From Chelydra serpentina (Eukaryota > Chordata > Testudines > Chelydridae), in NCBI GenBank assembly GCA_037349315.1, contig JBAIAC010000128.1:62001-126000 (forward strand): DNA of 64,000 bases, in the 5' to 3' direction. Made by a program: the position numbers and the translations under genes. Of the stretch, positions 24,699 through 35,279 are shown piece by piece (position 1 is the first letter of the stretch; every line of letters starts with the position of its first letter). The notes under the pieces were generated by a model that was given only the letters and a program-made list of their open reading frames with translations, did no database searches and was not told the origin of the DNA.

Positions 24699-25085
24699 GT
24701 GTTGGGATGGGGAGTGACAACGAGGGGACACCCCAGCAGGAAGATGCTGAGCAAGTAGAACCACATGGAACATTATCAGGAAGATCCAAAGGGAATGTTT
24801 CCGGGAGTTGTGCACTCCCAGAAAAAGCAAAAGCCTGTGAGAGTCATCGCAGGCCAGAGGAAAACTTCAGTAGCCTCTCAGACCTTATTACATGTGAGAG
24901 AATGAACCTGCTACACGCCCTGAGTGCGGGAAAAGGTTCACTCAGCGCTCAAACCTTATTAGACATCGGAGACTCCACACTGGCTAGACACCCTAATACA
25001 CATGCTCCGAGTGCAGGAAACACTTCAATCGGGACTCACACCTTATCAGCCACTCCACATCTGAGCCTTATCAGATTCCGCTAAG
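24699..25085 (+). pseudogene. C2H2 zinc-finger exon, frameshifted
   Basis: The acceptor CCCATCAG starts a linker typical of KRAB-ZNF last exons (EQVEPHGTLSGRSKGNVS.. to DLITCERMN). Near 24905-24915 the frame shifts. In the next frame a finger relic reads ECGKRFTQRSNLIRHRRLHT, lacking its first Cys and followed by TAG. A second relic reads TCSECRKHFNRDSHLISH and lacks its final His. Only two fingers remain where such genes usually carry many. With the KRAB-B stop this locus is a pseudogene. Confidence 0.8.
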
Positions 25086-25089
25086 TCAG

Positions 25090-25850
25090 TGTCCCCAATG
25101 CGGTGCCCATGGGCACCAGGGCACCTGCCGGGGCATTTCTGTGTGCCCGCTGTCAGGGCTGGCACCAAGGAACGAAGAGGAGAGGAGCGCAGGGGAGGGG
25201 ATTGGGGCAGGGGCACTGGGTTGCCTCAGGTGGCTCCGGGTCAGTGGCGCAGCGGGGGTTCAAGGATCGGCTTCCTGCCTGCCCTGGCACTGTGGTCCAT
25301 GCTGCGCCCCAGAAGTGGCCAGCAGCAGCCCGGTTCCGAGGCGGAGGCACGCAAGTGGCTCCACGCAGCTCTTGCCCACAGGCAAATCCCACCCCAGCTC
25401 GGATTGGCTGGGAACTGGCCAATGGGAGTGTGGTGCCGGCGCTTGTGGTGGGGACAGTGCACAGAGCCCCCTGGCCCCTCCGCCTAGGAGCCGGACTGCT
25501 GCTGGCCTCTTCCGGGGCGCAGAGCGATGTCAGAACAGATCGGGACTAGCCTGCCTTAGCCGGACAGCACCACTGATGGGAGTTTTAACAGTCTGGTCTA
25601 TGGTGCTGACCAGAGCCTCCGTGAACCAATGCCTGAAATTCCACAGAGCAGTTCTGGGTCTCAACCCGCAATTTCCAAATCACTGCCTTAGGGCATTGCC
25701 CCACCGTGTGGGTGTTTCATTCCCCTCCCCAGTTTCACACAGAGACAGAATATCCTTTGCACAGATCCATGAACAGCAAAACCTCCCTGTGTCTCTTGTC
25801 TGAGCCAGGGCATTCGATTCCATTGCAACCTCCTCTCCTGCAATGACATT
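25090..25850. repeat. GC-rich repeat with CCAAT motifs
   Basis: The part around AGAAGTGGCCAGCAGCAGC and the paired GATTGGCTGGGAACTGGCCAATGGGAG recurs at 29.60-29.90 kb. At that copy it is joined to a C-rich minisatellite. 25.70-25.85 kb is distal Ser-cassette flank. ORFs here are not supported. Confidence 0.5.
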
Positions 25851-25859
25851 GGTCAGAGA

Positions 25860-26960
25860 GAGGGGACGTGGCCACCTTCAGCCCGGACAGTGAGATATTC
25901 GCTCTCCGCTTTCTTCAACCTTGAAAGGTTAAGCATGGAATAAAAAGCTGCGTTCCCTCCAGGGTGAGGAAAGAAAGGAGCCACCAACCCCCTGCCAAAG
26001 GTCAGTACCCCAGAGAAAACCTGCCCCTGCTATTGCAATCACTGATGTACTGGGGATATGACGGGAAAGGGACTGTCTGAATTATCAAGGCAGGAAATGG
26101 ACAACAATCTGCAGCAACCTCATTAACCACAAACACACTCTCATCATGCTCCAGCCAGAAGGGAAATGAGCAGAAATTCTTGCTGTTCAGTCACGGACAC
26201 ACTTACACAACTGCACAGCAGTGCATCTGTTGTGGAAGCTGGTGTGAGCAAACAAGGGGAAATGATCACTCAATGAGAACAGAAGTAGATGTGGCATGAG
26301 ATACCTGTGTCAGTCAAGTAGTTGTGGCTGAGTGGTTAAGGTGAGGGACTTGAACTCCATTGGGATCTCCCTGTGCAGGTTCAAATCCTGTCAACTACGG
26401 AGGAACTGGTGGTTCTTTAGTTTCAGTACCTGAGCATCCTTGGTGTCAAGCGGAGCTAGGTCTTCTCTCGTCTCACTCTCAGGCTGTGTCCACACTGCTG
26501 AGTTATGCCACTTTAGTTAAAGTGTTATAATTAAACTGCTGTTGCATGTCCACACTATGCTGCTAGTGTCACCAGAACGCATCCACGCCAGCAGCCCTTG
26601 AAACGCCCCAAAGAGCAGTGCACTGTGGGTAACTATCGCACTGTGCAACTGGCCGCAGGGGGCTTTGGGAGGGGTTTGCAATGGCTCATAGGCCGGTGCA
26701 GCATCACATGATGCAGGTTTCTCTGTCCCATTGTTCCATGGGCAGCCTACTAGATTGCCAGCTGCTTCTCCACTGAAGTGTGTGTGTGTGGAGAGCCCGT
26801 CTGTGCGTTGGGGAAGAGAGAGTGTGCTGGCACACTGTGTCTAAGCTCAGACAGCTGCTGGAACCAACCAGTCCTCAGGCAGGGGGAGGGGGACACCCCA
26901 GTCCTGAAGCAAGGGGAGGGGAACACCCCTGACATCAGCCCCCGCTTCCCTCACTGGTTC
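25860..26960 (+). repeat. Ser tRNA cassette, copy 1
   Basis: Both flanks of the tRNA-Ser at 26318 match 36.13-37.17 kb and 52.7-53.48 kb in inverted orientation. These include the AGTTATGCCACTTTAGTTAA block and the GGTTTCTCTGTCCCATTGTTC block. Confidence 0.75.
26318..26399 (+). tRNA. tRNA-Ser (TGA)
   Basis: This is a class II tRNA of 82 nt with perfect acceptor GTAGTTG/CAACTAC, discriminator G, loop CTTGAAC (anticodon TGA), a long variable arm and a conserved B-box. One anticodon-stem pair (G/A) is broken. The sister cassettes at 36362 and 53203 carry AGA instead. Confidence 0.85.
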
Positions 26961-26979
26961 AGCACAGCAGTGTCTCTCC

Positions 26980-26984
<5 letters not shown>

Positions 26985-27020
<36 letters not shown>

Positions 27021-27021
27021 G
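26985..27021 (+). repeat. CT/CA microsatellite
   Basis: A (CT)n run passes directly into a (CA)n run of about 12 units. It is a simple repeat between the Ser and Thr cassettes. Confidence 0.9.
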
Positions 27022-27059
27022 CTGCTGCCTGCCTGGCTCTGTGTCAGGGGCCGGAACAG

Positions 27060-28165
27060 GGGGGTTACCAGCCGTAAGGACGAACAGTGGAGGGGGGAAC
27101 AGGACGGAGGCCTGACGAGAAGAGGCATTCTGTGTTTGTGGCCTTGGGGGAACAGGGTGGGATGGAGCCTCAGGGAGACGGGGCGGTGTAGGGTTGGGGC
27201 CCCAGGGAGAAGGGGAGGTGTGAGTGCAGGTCCTTAGAGGAAAGGGGTGTCATGGGGTGAGTTTAGATGCCGGTGGCCCCCCCACTGTAAGGAGCTTCCG
27301 CCCCCCATCTCCGTGGTCGCTGTGCGGGGGAGCAGCATCCCCCGGCAGTGATTTGCTCCTTGCTGCCGGAGCAGAGCAGCAGGCTCAGCCGTCAGAACTT
27401 CCCGGAGCGATGAAAGGGGAGGGCCCAGCCTCTGGAGCAGGATCGCAGGGCAGGGAGTTCCCGGCGGGCATTGTGGGATACTGGCGGAGGCCAGTTCTGG
27501 TGATATAATGACCAGCAGCGTCTACACTGACACTTGGTCACTCTCCGTTTGCTGCAAAAAGCTCCAGGCCTCTCGTCAAGGTGGGTTTATTTTGTCGCAA
27601 ATAGAGGCAGTTTTGTCGCCAGGCTGGTGACCGAGGGAACATCATGTGTTTTTTACATGCCTGAGCAGGCAGGCACCATGGCTTAACTGGTTAATGCACC
27701 TGTTTTGTAAACAGGAGATCCTGGGTTCAACTCCCAGTGGTGCCTTGTTGAGTGGCTTTTGGTGCACCTGGCATTGGCTACTGTCAGAAGAGAAGATACA
27801 GAGCTAGATGGGCCTTTGGTCTAGCCCAGTGTGGCTGTTTTTATGGTTTAAATTACACTCCCAGGCACTGATAACAGAGTTACTGAAAGTTTGGGAGTTA
27901 AGAGCCAACAGGTCCGTGTTCCAGGCCCCTCCCCAATGACCCCTCCCTCTGGGACAGGGGCAGGTCTGACTCTCACACCAAATGCCTCGTTGTTGCTGCC
28001 AGAATCTGTGGGCCGCTCATTTGAGTTACGTCCAGGGTGGAGTCCTGCTTTGTGCACCGTGTCTGAGACTGAAAATCCTAAACCACCCTTTGAAATAACG
28101 AATGCAGCAGGACGTGTTATGGTCCCTGCCCCAAAGCAGACAGACCAATGGGGAACTGCCAGTGA
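27060..28165 (+). repeat. Thr tRNA cassette, copy 1
   Basis: 27.06-27.65 kb and 27.75-28.16 kb flank the tRNA-Thr at 27672. Both flanks recur in direct orientation at 41.64-42.96 kb and inverted at 51.24-52.70 kb. The 3' flank includes a CR1-type tail (GGTCTAGCCCAGTGTGGCTG). Confidence 0.8.
27672..27744 (+). tRNA. tRNA-Thr (TGT)
   Basis: This is a clean 73-nt Thr gene with acceptor GGCACCA/TGGTGCC, loop TTTGTAA, perfect anticodon stem CCTGT/ACAGG and T-stem CTGGG/CCCAG. It is one of the two best Thr copies. Confidence 0.9.
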
Positions 28166-28169
28166 GCCC

Positions 28170-28640
28170 AGGGTAATACTCCACGGCCGATTTCCCTTTG
28201 TCGCTTGCTAAACTCCCTCCCAACCTCGTGGGGTCGCAGAGCCCGGTACTGAGCCTGAGCCAAGATGTCTAGACTGCAAATTTACCACCCCACAGCCCAG
28301 CCCTGGGAGCCTGAGCTGGCACGGGGCAGCCCTGGGTGTTCATTGCAGTGTGGACATAGCCTAGCGTTACGTCTACACTGCCATTAACATACCCAAGTCA
28401 CTGTTCTCAAACCCTGGCTCAGCTGATCCAGGCTTGTGGGGCTTGTGCTGCAGGGCTATAAAATTACAGTGTAGACGCTTGGGCTTGAGCCCAGCCTCTG
28501 AGATCCCACGAGGGGTGAGGGTCTCCGAGGCCGGGCTCCAGTCTCAGCCCAATGTCCACACTGCAGCTTTTAGCCCCACAACCAGAGACTGAGACGTCCA
28601 AGTCAGATGATCCAGGCCAGCCGGGCCGTTATCACAGTAT
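28170..28640. repeat. Interspersed repeat, family unknown
   Basis: Words such as GTGTGGACATAGCCTAGCG and TACGTCTACACTGCC, with partial self-complementarity (TGTAGACG at 28470), suggest a non-autonomous DNA transposon. I cannot define ends or target duplications. Confidence 0.4.
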
Positions 28641-28794
28641 AGATGCACTGAGGGACGTGTTTGCTAGGTTTTTATGGATTTGCACCGGAAAACGTTGAGT
28701 GTTTCCATCCATTTCAGGCATCCCCATTCAGGGGAATCCTGAACAGAATGGAAATGGATATGCACATTTTTTTGTTAAAGGATCGGATATTTAA

Positions 28795-28865
28795 GGGGAC
28801 ACTTGGATTTGAACCAAGAACCACCTGACCTGCAGTCAAACACTCTACCACTGAGCTATACCCCC
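28795..28865 (-). tRNA. tRNA-Cys (GCA)
   Basis: This minus-strand Cys gene has a fully paired acceptor (two G-T wobbles), loop CTGCAGG (anticodon GCA), and intact A- and B-boxes. It is the sister of the ACA gene at 10087, with matching upstream flank at 28.63-28.79 kb. Confidence 0.88.
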
Positions 28866-28869
28866 ATGT

Positions 28870-29590
28870 TGTGTGTAATTGATTAAACATTATATAGACG
28901 TGTAAACAGAACAGCTTCCACACCCACCGACATCGCTTCTCCCACTGACATAGCTCCCACCTCTCGGGGAGGTGGATTAGCTACACGGACAGGACAGCTC
29001 TCTCCCATCCGCTTAGAGCAGCTTCAGTGATTATAAATAAGTAGGAAATAACTTGCCGAATGGACAGTAACCAATGCATCGAATATGGCTGTGTCTGCAT
29101 TCAATAGGGGTAACTGGCCAGTGAACAGACTGTTTAGAATAACATGTACCTCAGTTCGGATGCAGAGTCACTGACCCCGGATTGGGACTGGTCCTAACAG
29201 GGAATTTGTTTTCACAATTGGACACATTGCCACTTCGCTATTGTTATATTATACTCTGAGGGAAATGCCCATTAGATTCTTATTACTAATAAGTTTAGGC
29301 AACATTCTCTCTCTTTGTTTTTGAATGTTCTCTCGTGAATTGTTATGGCAGTTTCTATGTAACTCTGCTAAGCAGGACAAATAATTTCTTTACAAAATTG
29401 TTTTTTCCTTGTCTTCATATCGTCTCCTGAAATTAGTTGATTCATTTTTACTTGTGGTTGGTTGAAAGGTTTAGCCGCGCCTGCACATTGTCACTGCTGT
29501 GCTGTTCCTTCAGTAGCCAGGCCCTTAGTACCAGGACTTAGAGTTTCAGAGACAGTTTCTGCTGCCCAGGGGTCAAAATAGTTAAGTCCC
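28870..29590. other. AT-rich, no gene seen
   Basis: Only short ORFs occur. 28.92-29.02 kb (CTCCCACCTCTCGGGGAGGTGG) contains a small palindrome of the type found in MITEs. The remainder shows nothing recognisable. Confidence 0.45.
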
Positions 29591-29599
29591 TTCCCCCCA

Positions 29600-30500
29600 A
29601 ACGGGTGTGCAGAGACGTCCCAGCAGCGCTAAGGTGGCTCCCTGCCCACTCTGCCTCCCTCCCTCCATGCCGCGCCGCTCCCAGAAGTGGCCGGCATGTC
29701 CCTGCATCCTCTGGGGGTGCGTCTCCACGCGCTGCTCCCATCCCTAGCGCCAACTCTGCAGCTCCCATTGGCTGGGAACTGCAGCCAATGGGAGCTGTGT
29801 GGGCAGAGCCTGCAGGCAGTGGAGCATGGAGACTCCCTGCCCCCCCCCCCCCCCGACCTAGGAATCGCTGCCGAAGGGGTTTGTGTACCGGACGCTTTGG
29901 GAGCCGCGCAGCTCAAGATAAGTGCCACCTCCCAACCCCTTCCTGCACCCCAACCCCCTGCCCTCGCCCAGAGCCCCATATCACATCCAAACTCCTGCCC
30001 AGAGCCCCCCTCAGCCCCCCACCCCAACCCCCTGCCCCAGCCCACAGCCACATACCACACCCAAACTCCTGCCCAGAGCCCTCACCCCTCAGCCCCCCAC
30101 CCCAACCCCCTGCCCCAGCCCACAGCCCCATACCACATCCAAACTCCTGCCCAGAGCCCTCACCCCTCAGCCCCCCACCCCAACCCCCTGCCCTCGCCCA
30201 GAGCCCCATACGACATCCAAACTCCTGCCCAGAGCCCCCCTCAGACCCCCACCCCAACCTCCTGCCTCAGCCCACAGCCCCATACCACACCCAAACTCCT
30301 TCCAAGAGCCCTCACCCCTCAGCCCCCCACCCCAACCCCCTGCCCCAGCCCACAGCCCCCATACCACACCCAAACGTCCTCCCAGAGCCCTCACTCCCCT
30401 GCCCCTGCCCCAGCCCAGAGCCCTCACCCAACCACCCAAACTCCTTCCCAAAACCTGACCCCCACCATCCCTCCTACACCCCAACCCCCTGCCCCAATCA
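29600..30500 (+). repeat. Repeat with 73-79 bp C-rich minisatellite tail
   Basis: 29.60-29.92 kb shares its body (CTCCCATTGGCTGGGAACTG) with 25.3-25.5 kb. From 29.93 kb about seven copies of a 73-79 bp unit follow, each with CATACCACACCCAAACTCCT and CAGAGCCCTCACCCCTCAGC. The three overlapping ORFs of 178-317 codons are repeat-driven low-complexity Pro-rich frames and are not genes. Confidence 0.8.
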
Positions 30501-31089
30501 AGGTAACTCACTTGATGTTCCTTCACTTCCCATTACTGATAGTATAGGAGGAGGGTAAAGAAGAAAAAAGAACAATGTGGGGAGATGGGAGAGAATGTTC
30601 TTTTTCTCGGATGTGTCCCAAGGGGGGGCCCTGAAAATTAAGCCACGCACAGGGCCCCACTAACTCGAAATCCTCCTGCTTAGTGGGGACACACACAATC
30701 GACAGTATAAAATCTCTTTCTATAGAAGCTCGACTTCTATAAATTCGACATAATTTCATAACATAGACATACCCTGAGTGTAGAAGGATCCCCGAGGGTG
30801 TTTATTTGTGAGCTGAGGTTCCATTTCTGACATTTACCTTCTTTCCTGGTTTATTATATCTCCAGCGAGCAAACCGGAGCTGTTCCAAGGCCGGTTAGAT
30901 GCTGCTTTCTAGACCAGAGAGCTGGGGTTGGCTGAGAACGCTGTCGCCATCAGCTGGTCAGAGAAACCAGGGAGGGAGGGTGGAATTTAGGATTTTCCTA
31001 CCAGGGTGAGGTGCTGCTGGACTCATCTAGTGGGGGAGAGTCTGAACAAGCTTCTCAGCTCCCAGAGGGGGGCAGACAAGCCGGTGCCT

Positions 31090-31420
31090 TAATGGAGAGA
31101 AAATATTGGGTATTAAAGGGCTCTTTAATCTAGCAGAGAAAGGCATAACGAGATCCAATGGCTGGAAGGTAAAAAGAGACAAATTACAAATCAGGGAGGA
31201 TTATTCAACAGTGAGGATGATTCACCACAGGAACAAGGTACCAAGGGAAGTGGTGGATTCTCCATCTCTTGATGTCATTTAATGAAACTTCACTAGATGC
31301 CTTTCTGGAATGTGTTTGCCCCAAAAGTAGCTCTTGTGGTACACAGGAGGCCTGTGAGATGCAGGGGGTCAGATTAGATGCTCTAATGGTCTCTTCTGAC
31401 CATAAAGTCTACTAATTTCT
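31090..31420 (+). mobile_element. CR1 LINE 3' fragment (ORF2 end)
   Basis: The translated remnant (LFNLAEKGITRSNGW, then KVPREVVDSPSLDV) parallels the C-terminus of the CR1 ORF2 at 47.8-50.26 kb. The 3' UTR-like sequence GGTCAGATTAGATG..TCTTCTGACCATAAAG follows. It is an old, diverged copy with a truncated 5' end. Confidence 0.7.
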
Positions 31421-31559
31421 GAAAAAGTGAGTGTAGCATTGGGAGCAGCCTCTGAAGTTTTCCTGTCTAGCCGGCTTGCTTCCTAGAATGGACACTCATT
31501 GAGTGGGGTGATCCCCAGGGAGTAGCTCAAACCTCCAAAGTGTCTGGCCAGCGGCAGGA

Positions 31560-31885
31560 CATTAGCATTGCAGGGGAGGGGTGTGGCAGTGACATCACAA
31601 AGGCCTTTTGCAGGACCTCGGCCTATTGGTCAAAGGTGGTGGGAGGCGGTGACCTCACAGAGAGATGCTGACATCAGCCAGGCCAGGCCAGGGGCGCAGG
31701 GCCAGGGAAACCTCGGAGACCCCCGTAGCTTTGCTTCAGCAAGTCTCCTTGTCGGGTCTCTCAGAGGACTGAGAGAGTATTAGGGTTCACGGACGTGAGC
31801 GCGAGGAGGAACCTCTTTGGAGTTTTCTCCTTTGCTTTTACGGACTTACCTAGAAAACAGACGTCCCTGGTTAGACGGTAAGAGC
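31560..31885 (+). promoter_or_regulatory. Promoter-like stretch with splice donor
   Basis: It contains a CRE-like TGACATCA, an inverted CCAAT box (ATTGG at about 31625), a direct repeat of GTGACNTCAC, and later a good donor GGTAAGAG at about 31877. No ORF of note follows. It could be the start of a non-coding transcript or an LTR-type promoter of an unrecognised element. Confidence 0.35.
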
Positions 31886-32370
31886 CTCCGAGAGGTTTGG
31901 GACCTGTTCAGTCTGATCCATCCGGTGCCAGCTGAATTCTAGGCATGGAAAACAGTCACTTCAGATGGCAGAATTTTATTTCCCACTTGGGATTTTGTCC
32001 CTCAGAATCACTGGGGACATTAGGGTTTGTCCTTTTTGTTTGACCTTTTCCTCCATCCCTCCCTCCTTTCTCTTCATCTCTTACTTCTTTTGTCATTTCC
32101 CCTGTTCCCCTCCCACCACCAGGTGGGAGGTGTAGGTGTGTGTGTGTGTGTGGGGGGTGAGAGTGGCCCTGTGGGTGTGAGCTCTGGGAACGGGGCCTCT
32201 AGGAATCCCTATTTCCAGTTGCATTAACCAGTCATAAAGGAGAAGGAAAAGTTAATGCCTTCGAAAAGTCTGTGTGTGTGTGAGCTGGATGGGAGGGTGT
32301 CTCAAAACCACACTGCTCCAGTCTCTTTTCTCTGATTTCCTCTAGAAAATCTGAAGCCAGGAGCAAAATC
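31886..32370. other. No gene; short TG microsatellite
   Basis: A (GT)n run lies near 32135-32150. I recognise nothing else between the promoter-like stretch and the tRNA-Met. Confidence 0.4.
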
Positions 32371-32374
32371 AGCT

Positions 32375-32446
32375 GCCCTCTCTGAGGCTTGAATTCAGGA
32401 CCTTCACATTATGAGACTGACGCTCTGCCGACTGTGCTAAGAAGAC
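32375..32446 (-). tRNA. Elongator tRNA-Met (CAT), degenerate
   Basis: The body and loop CTCATAA identify elongator Met. The acceptor GTCTTCT/AGAGGGC is fully paired. One anticodon-stem pair (G/G) and one T-stem pair (A/C) are broken, so function is doubtful. It is the only elongator Met locus in the window. Confidence 0.7.
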
Positions 32447-33423
32447 TTATAAAGGCCTAACGCTCAGTGCATCTAGGACCCTCCTCCAGCAGTGACTGGG
32501 GCAGGGATGGAGCCTGGGCTGTGCTGGGAGGAGCCGGGAGATCTGGTGCCCACAGACCTGTCCTGGCAGCTTTCTCAGCAGCAAATAAATCGATTCTCCC
32601 TGCCCGGGAACAACCCACCCAGAGCTAATGGCAGCACAGGGGGGCGGGGGGAGGGGAGTTCCCAAGCTTTGCACCAACCTCCCCAGTTTAGAACTTACTC
32701 CCATTACCCTGGTACGGCACTTTCCACGGGAATGAGGCAAAGCAAGTGGGGAAGCTACATGGGGAATAGACACCAGGGCTCCGGGTAAGGGCTGAACTCA
32801 GCACCCCAGCCAGAGTCTCCTTTGCACCAACCAGGGGCACCACGGCAGGTGCGTCTTAGCCCCAGCGGGGCAGTCGGCAGCTCTCAGTCTCTGGGGGTCA
32901 CCCCTTTGCCTGGGCATTGACAGGCTGCTGGTTCACACCTCGCTCCAGATGGGGCTTTTCAGCGACGAGACTTCAGGACATTTTAACCGGAAGAAAATCT
33001 CTATTCTGGTTTAGCCCCATTTGACTCCTTCTGCCCGTCTACTCCCTCCCCCCACCGGTCTCTTTCCTTCCCCATTGGGGCCGTGCCGAGAGGAGCCCCA
33101 GTCAGTCTCTGTCACAGAGTCTGTATCACTGACCTCTCTCCTCTCTGAACACTGACTGCCCATCCTTTTCCTGGCCTCTCAGTCTATGCAGATGGGACCT
33201 TTCCCTCCCGTACCTTCTCCTTCCTCGTCCACCATCGTCCCAAGCAGCACAGCGAGTGGGAATCTCAAAAGTATCCAGGTGACTTTAGGAGCAGAAACCC
33301 CCACAGACCTTCCCTGCAATCGGCACTTGCCCCTCACTGAGCAGGACTGAAACTCCTGCAGGGAGACTGCTGGGGAGCCTCCCCTCTGGGCGTGAGCAAA
33401 GCAGCCCGGTGAAAAGAGAATTT
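32447..33423. other. Non-coding, no gene seen
   Basis: 32.45-33.28 kb has short ORFs only. From about 33.29 kb the sequence is the 3' flank of the Ala cassette, shared with 4.88-4.98 kb. Confidence 0.45.
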
Positions 33424-33494
33424 GGAGATGGTGGGGAGTGAACCCAGGGCCTCATACATGCAAAGCATGCGCTCTGCCACTGAGCTACATCCCC
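33424..33494 (-). tRNA. tRNA-Ala (TGC)
   Basis: Acceptor GGGGATG/CATCTCC, loop TTTGCAT and a canonical anticodon stem identify Ala(TGC). The T-stem has one C/C mismatch and the T-loop reads TTCACTC, which weakens the B-box. It is the sister of the Ala(CGC) locus at 4990, with shared flanks. Confidence 0.75.
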
Positions 33495-33778
33495 AGAAGG
33501 GCTGTGTTTGCTCTGGGTTACACTCAGAGCCCTCCTGTCTCCAGAGCATCCAGTGGCCTCACAGCAGCATGGGGGCCACAGTCCCTGCTCTGAGGCTGAT
33601 CCTGCTGTCCTGGAGGCTGCTGGTTCTTTGGGGTCACTTTGCAGCAGGGCCAGATTCTATGTGTGGGGAGAGAGAGTCGTGCCCTGGACTCAGGGTGCAG
33701 AGATACACTCAGCCTCTCACCTACATTGGGGGGGGGGGGGGGGCTGCCACCCTCTGCAGGAAGGTGGTGGTGCTCGGG

Positions 33779-33848
33779 CAGGGGGGATAGCTCAGTGGTT
33801 TGAGCATAGATCTGCTAAACCCAGGGTTGTGAGTTCAATCCTTGAGGA
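33779..33848 (+). mobile_element. Cry I-type SINE, tRNA head only
   Basis: The tRNA-like head (GGATAGCTCAGTGGTTTGAG to AATCCTTGAGG) is present. The CR1-type body and tail are absent, so it is 3'-truncated. Confidence 0.75.
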
Positions 33849-34647
33849 CCCCAAAGAGGATCTGTGGAGGTTTCTGCTCCTAAGTCATGTGGGTACTTTT
33901 AAGATTCCCACCCGCTGTGCTGCTTGGGATGAGGAAGGAGAAGGTACGGGAGGGGAAGGTCCCATCTGCACAGACTGAGAGGCCAGGAAATGGAGGGGCA
34001 GTCAGTGCTCAAAGAGGAGAGAGGTCAGTGATTTACACCCCCCAGGGGACACTGTCTTTTCGAGGTGAGGGCAGCTGGCTTGGGATGAGCTGAGGATGGA
34101 TAGAAAAAGGCTGGAGTCAATGACAGATGAGACCGTACAGGGGAAGGGAAAGGGCAGCTCCACAGAAGGTCCTGGCTGCTCAGATGCCCCAGTTATAGTC
34201 CCCTGGCCTGTCCTAGAGAGAGAAAAGACAAAGAGGCACCCAGCCCCCCTACAGTGATCCCATGGACAAGAATCTGGCTGGGAGTGGGGTGAAGGTTCCC
34301 TCTGGACAAAGGGAGCTGAAATCCCTCAGCGTCCTGGCATTTAAGTGATGCATCAAACCCTGCACGGGTGGGGGCTGAGGTTCATCAGCAGAAGGTTGGG
34401 CAGTAGGTCAACCCATCGGGCTGCCTCCTAGGCCAGGCTGCAGCCCAGCTTCAGGACTCAGAGGAAATGGAGCTCGCACCCCTACCTACAGGACTCCAGG
34501 CATGACCAGCCTTCTGGATCCATCGTCTCCCCTGGCGCTCAAGTCACAACAGCGAGCCGGCAAAAGACAGGCTCCCACGTCACTGGAGAGAGCAAGACGA
34601 AGCCTTGGAACACCCAGGAGTGTTAGGTGGCAAAAGAGCTGCCCCAA

Positions 34648-34718
34648 CGTCCCACCAAGACTTGAACTCGGATTGCAGGATTCAAAGCCCTGAATGTTGG
34701 CCCTTACACCATGGGACC
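34648..34718 (-). tRNA. tRNA-Gln (TTG)
   Basis: This minus-strand Gln body has loop CTTTGAA (anticodon TTG), a paired anticodon stem CAGGG/TCCTG and a paired T-stem. Only the first acceptor pair is a mismatch (G/G). It is the best of the three Gln loci. Confidence 0.82.
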
Positions 34719-35016
34719 AAGGATGGTAATCTTGTGTTCGTCTGATTTCCGGTGTACAAGAGCCCGGGTGGACAATTTTTTGCCTCCCTTGCTCAAGGCT
34801 TCTATGGCTTCTCTGGCCAGCCCTGTATTTGCTCAACAAGTCGGCACACAGCGGTTTCCTGTAGACCCAGAAGCCTTTCTTCCTCTAGACTGTGAGGCCA
34901 GTGGGCATGGGAGAAAGTTGCCCCTTCAGTCCCAGGCAGAAAATGGCCCTTCCTAGGAAAGCCCAGGTCCTGAAAAGAAAAGGAAATTGATGATAGTAGG
35001 TACTGATCCTCCTTAC

Positions 35017-35088
35017 ACCTGACCAGGGACATGAACCCTGGACCCTCAGATTAAAAGTCTGATGCTCTACCCCCTGAGCTAGCCAGGC
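35017..35088 (-). tRNA. tRNA-Lys (TTT)
   Basis: This is a 72-nt Lys(TTT) gene with loop CTTTTAA, perfect anticodon and T stems, and an acceptor that is paired apart from wobbles. The D-loop (AGGGGGTA) and T-loop (TTCATGT) each differ from the usual sequence at one or two places. Confidence 0.85.
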
Positions 35089-35279
35089 TCACATAAAGAA
35101 AGTGCAAGTTTGGTGCAGAAGAGAAACTAGTCAAGAAAAAGAGGGCAGGAAACAATACAGAAAATTTGCTACTCTGGCTCCCTTAGCAGCCCTAGCCCCA
35201 GCCTGCTCCTCCATCTGGCGCCCAGAGGCCTTCTTCTTTTTCTAGTTAAATCTCAGATCCAGGAGAAATCACCGTTCGA

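Larger units (their letters stand above)
34400..35275 (-). repeat. Lys-Gln tRNA cassette, best copy
   Basis: In order on the minus strand: Lys(TTT) at 35088, about 300 bp of shared spacer, Gln(TTG) at 34718, then the GCCAGGCTGCAGCCCAGCTT block. The same order occurs at 45.59-45.79 plus 50.37-50.94 kb and, on the other strand, at 62.08-62.83 kb. Confidence 0.8.

Noticed and set aside
25089..25803. Overlapping ORFs of 132-220 codons after the zinc-finger exon
   Set aside because: They lie in a GC-rich interspersed repeat that recurs at 29.6 kb and match no zinc-finger pattern.
29605..30558. A 317-codon Pro/His-rich ORF
   Set aside because: It is low complexity over the C-rich minisatellite, and two other frames are open as well.
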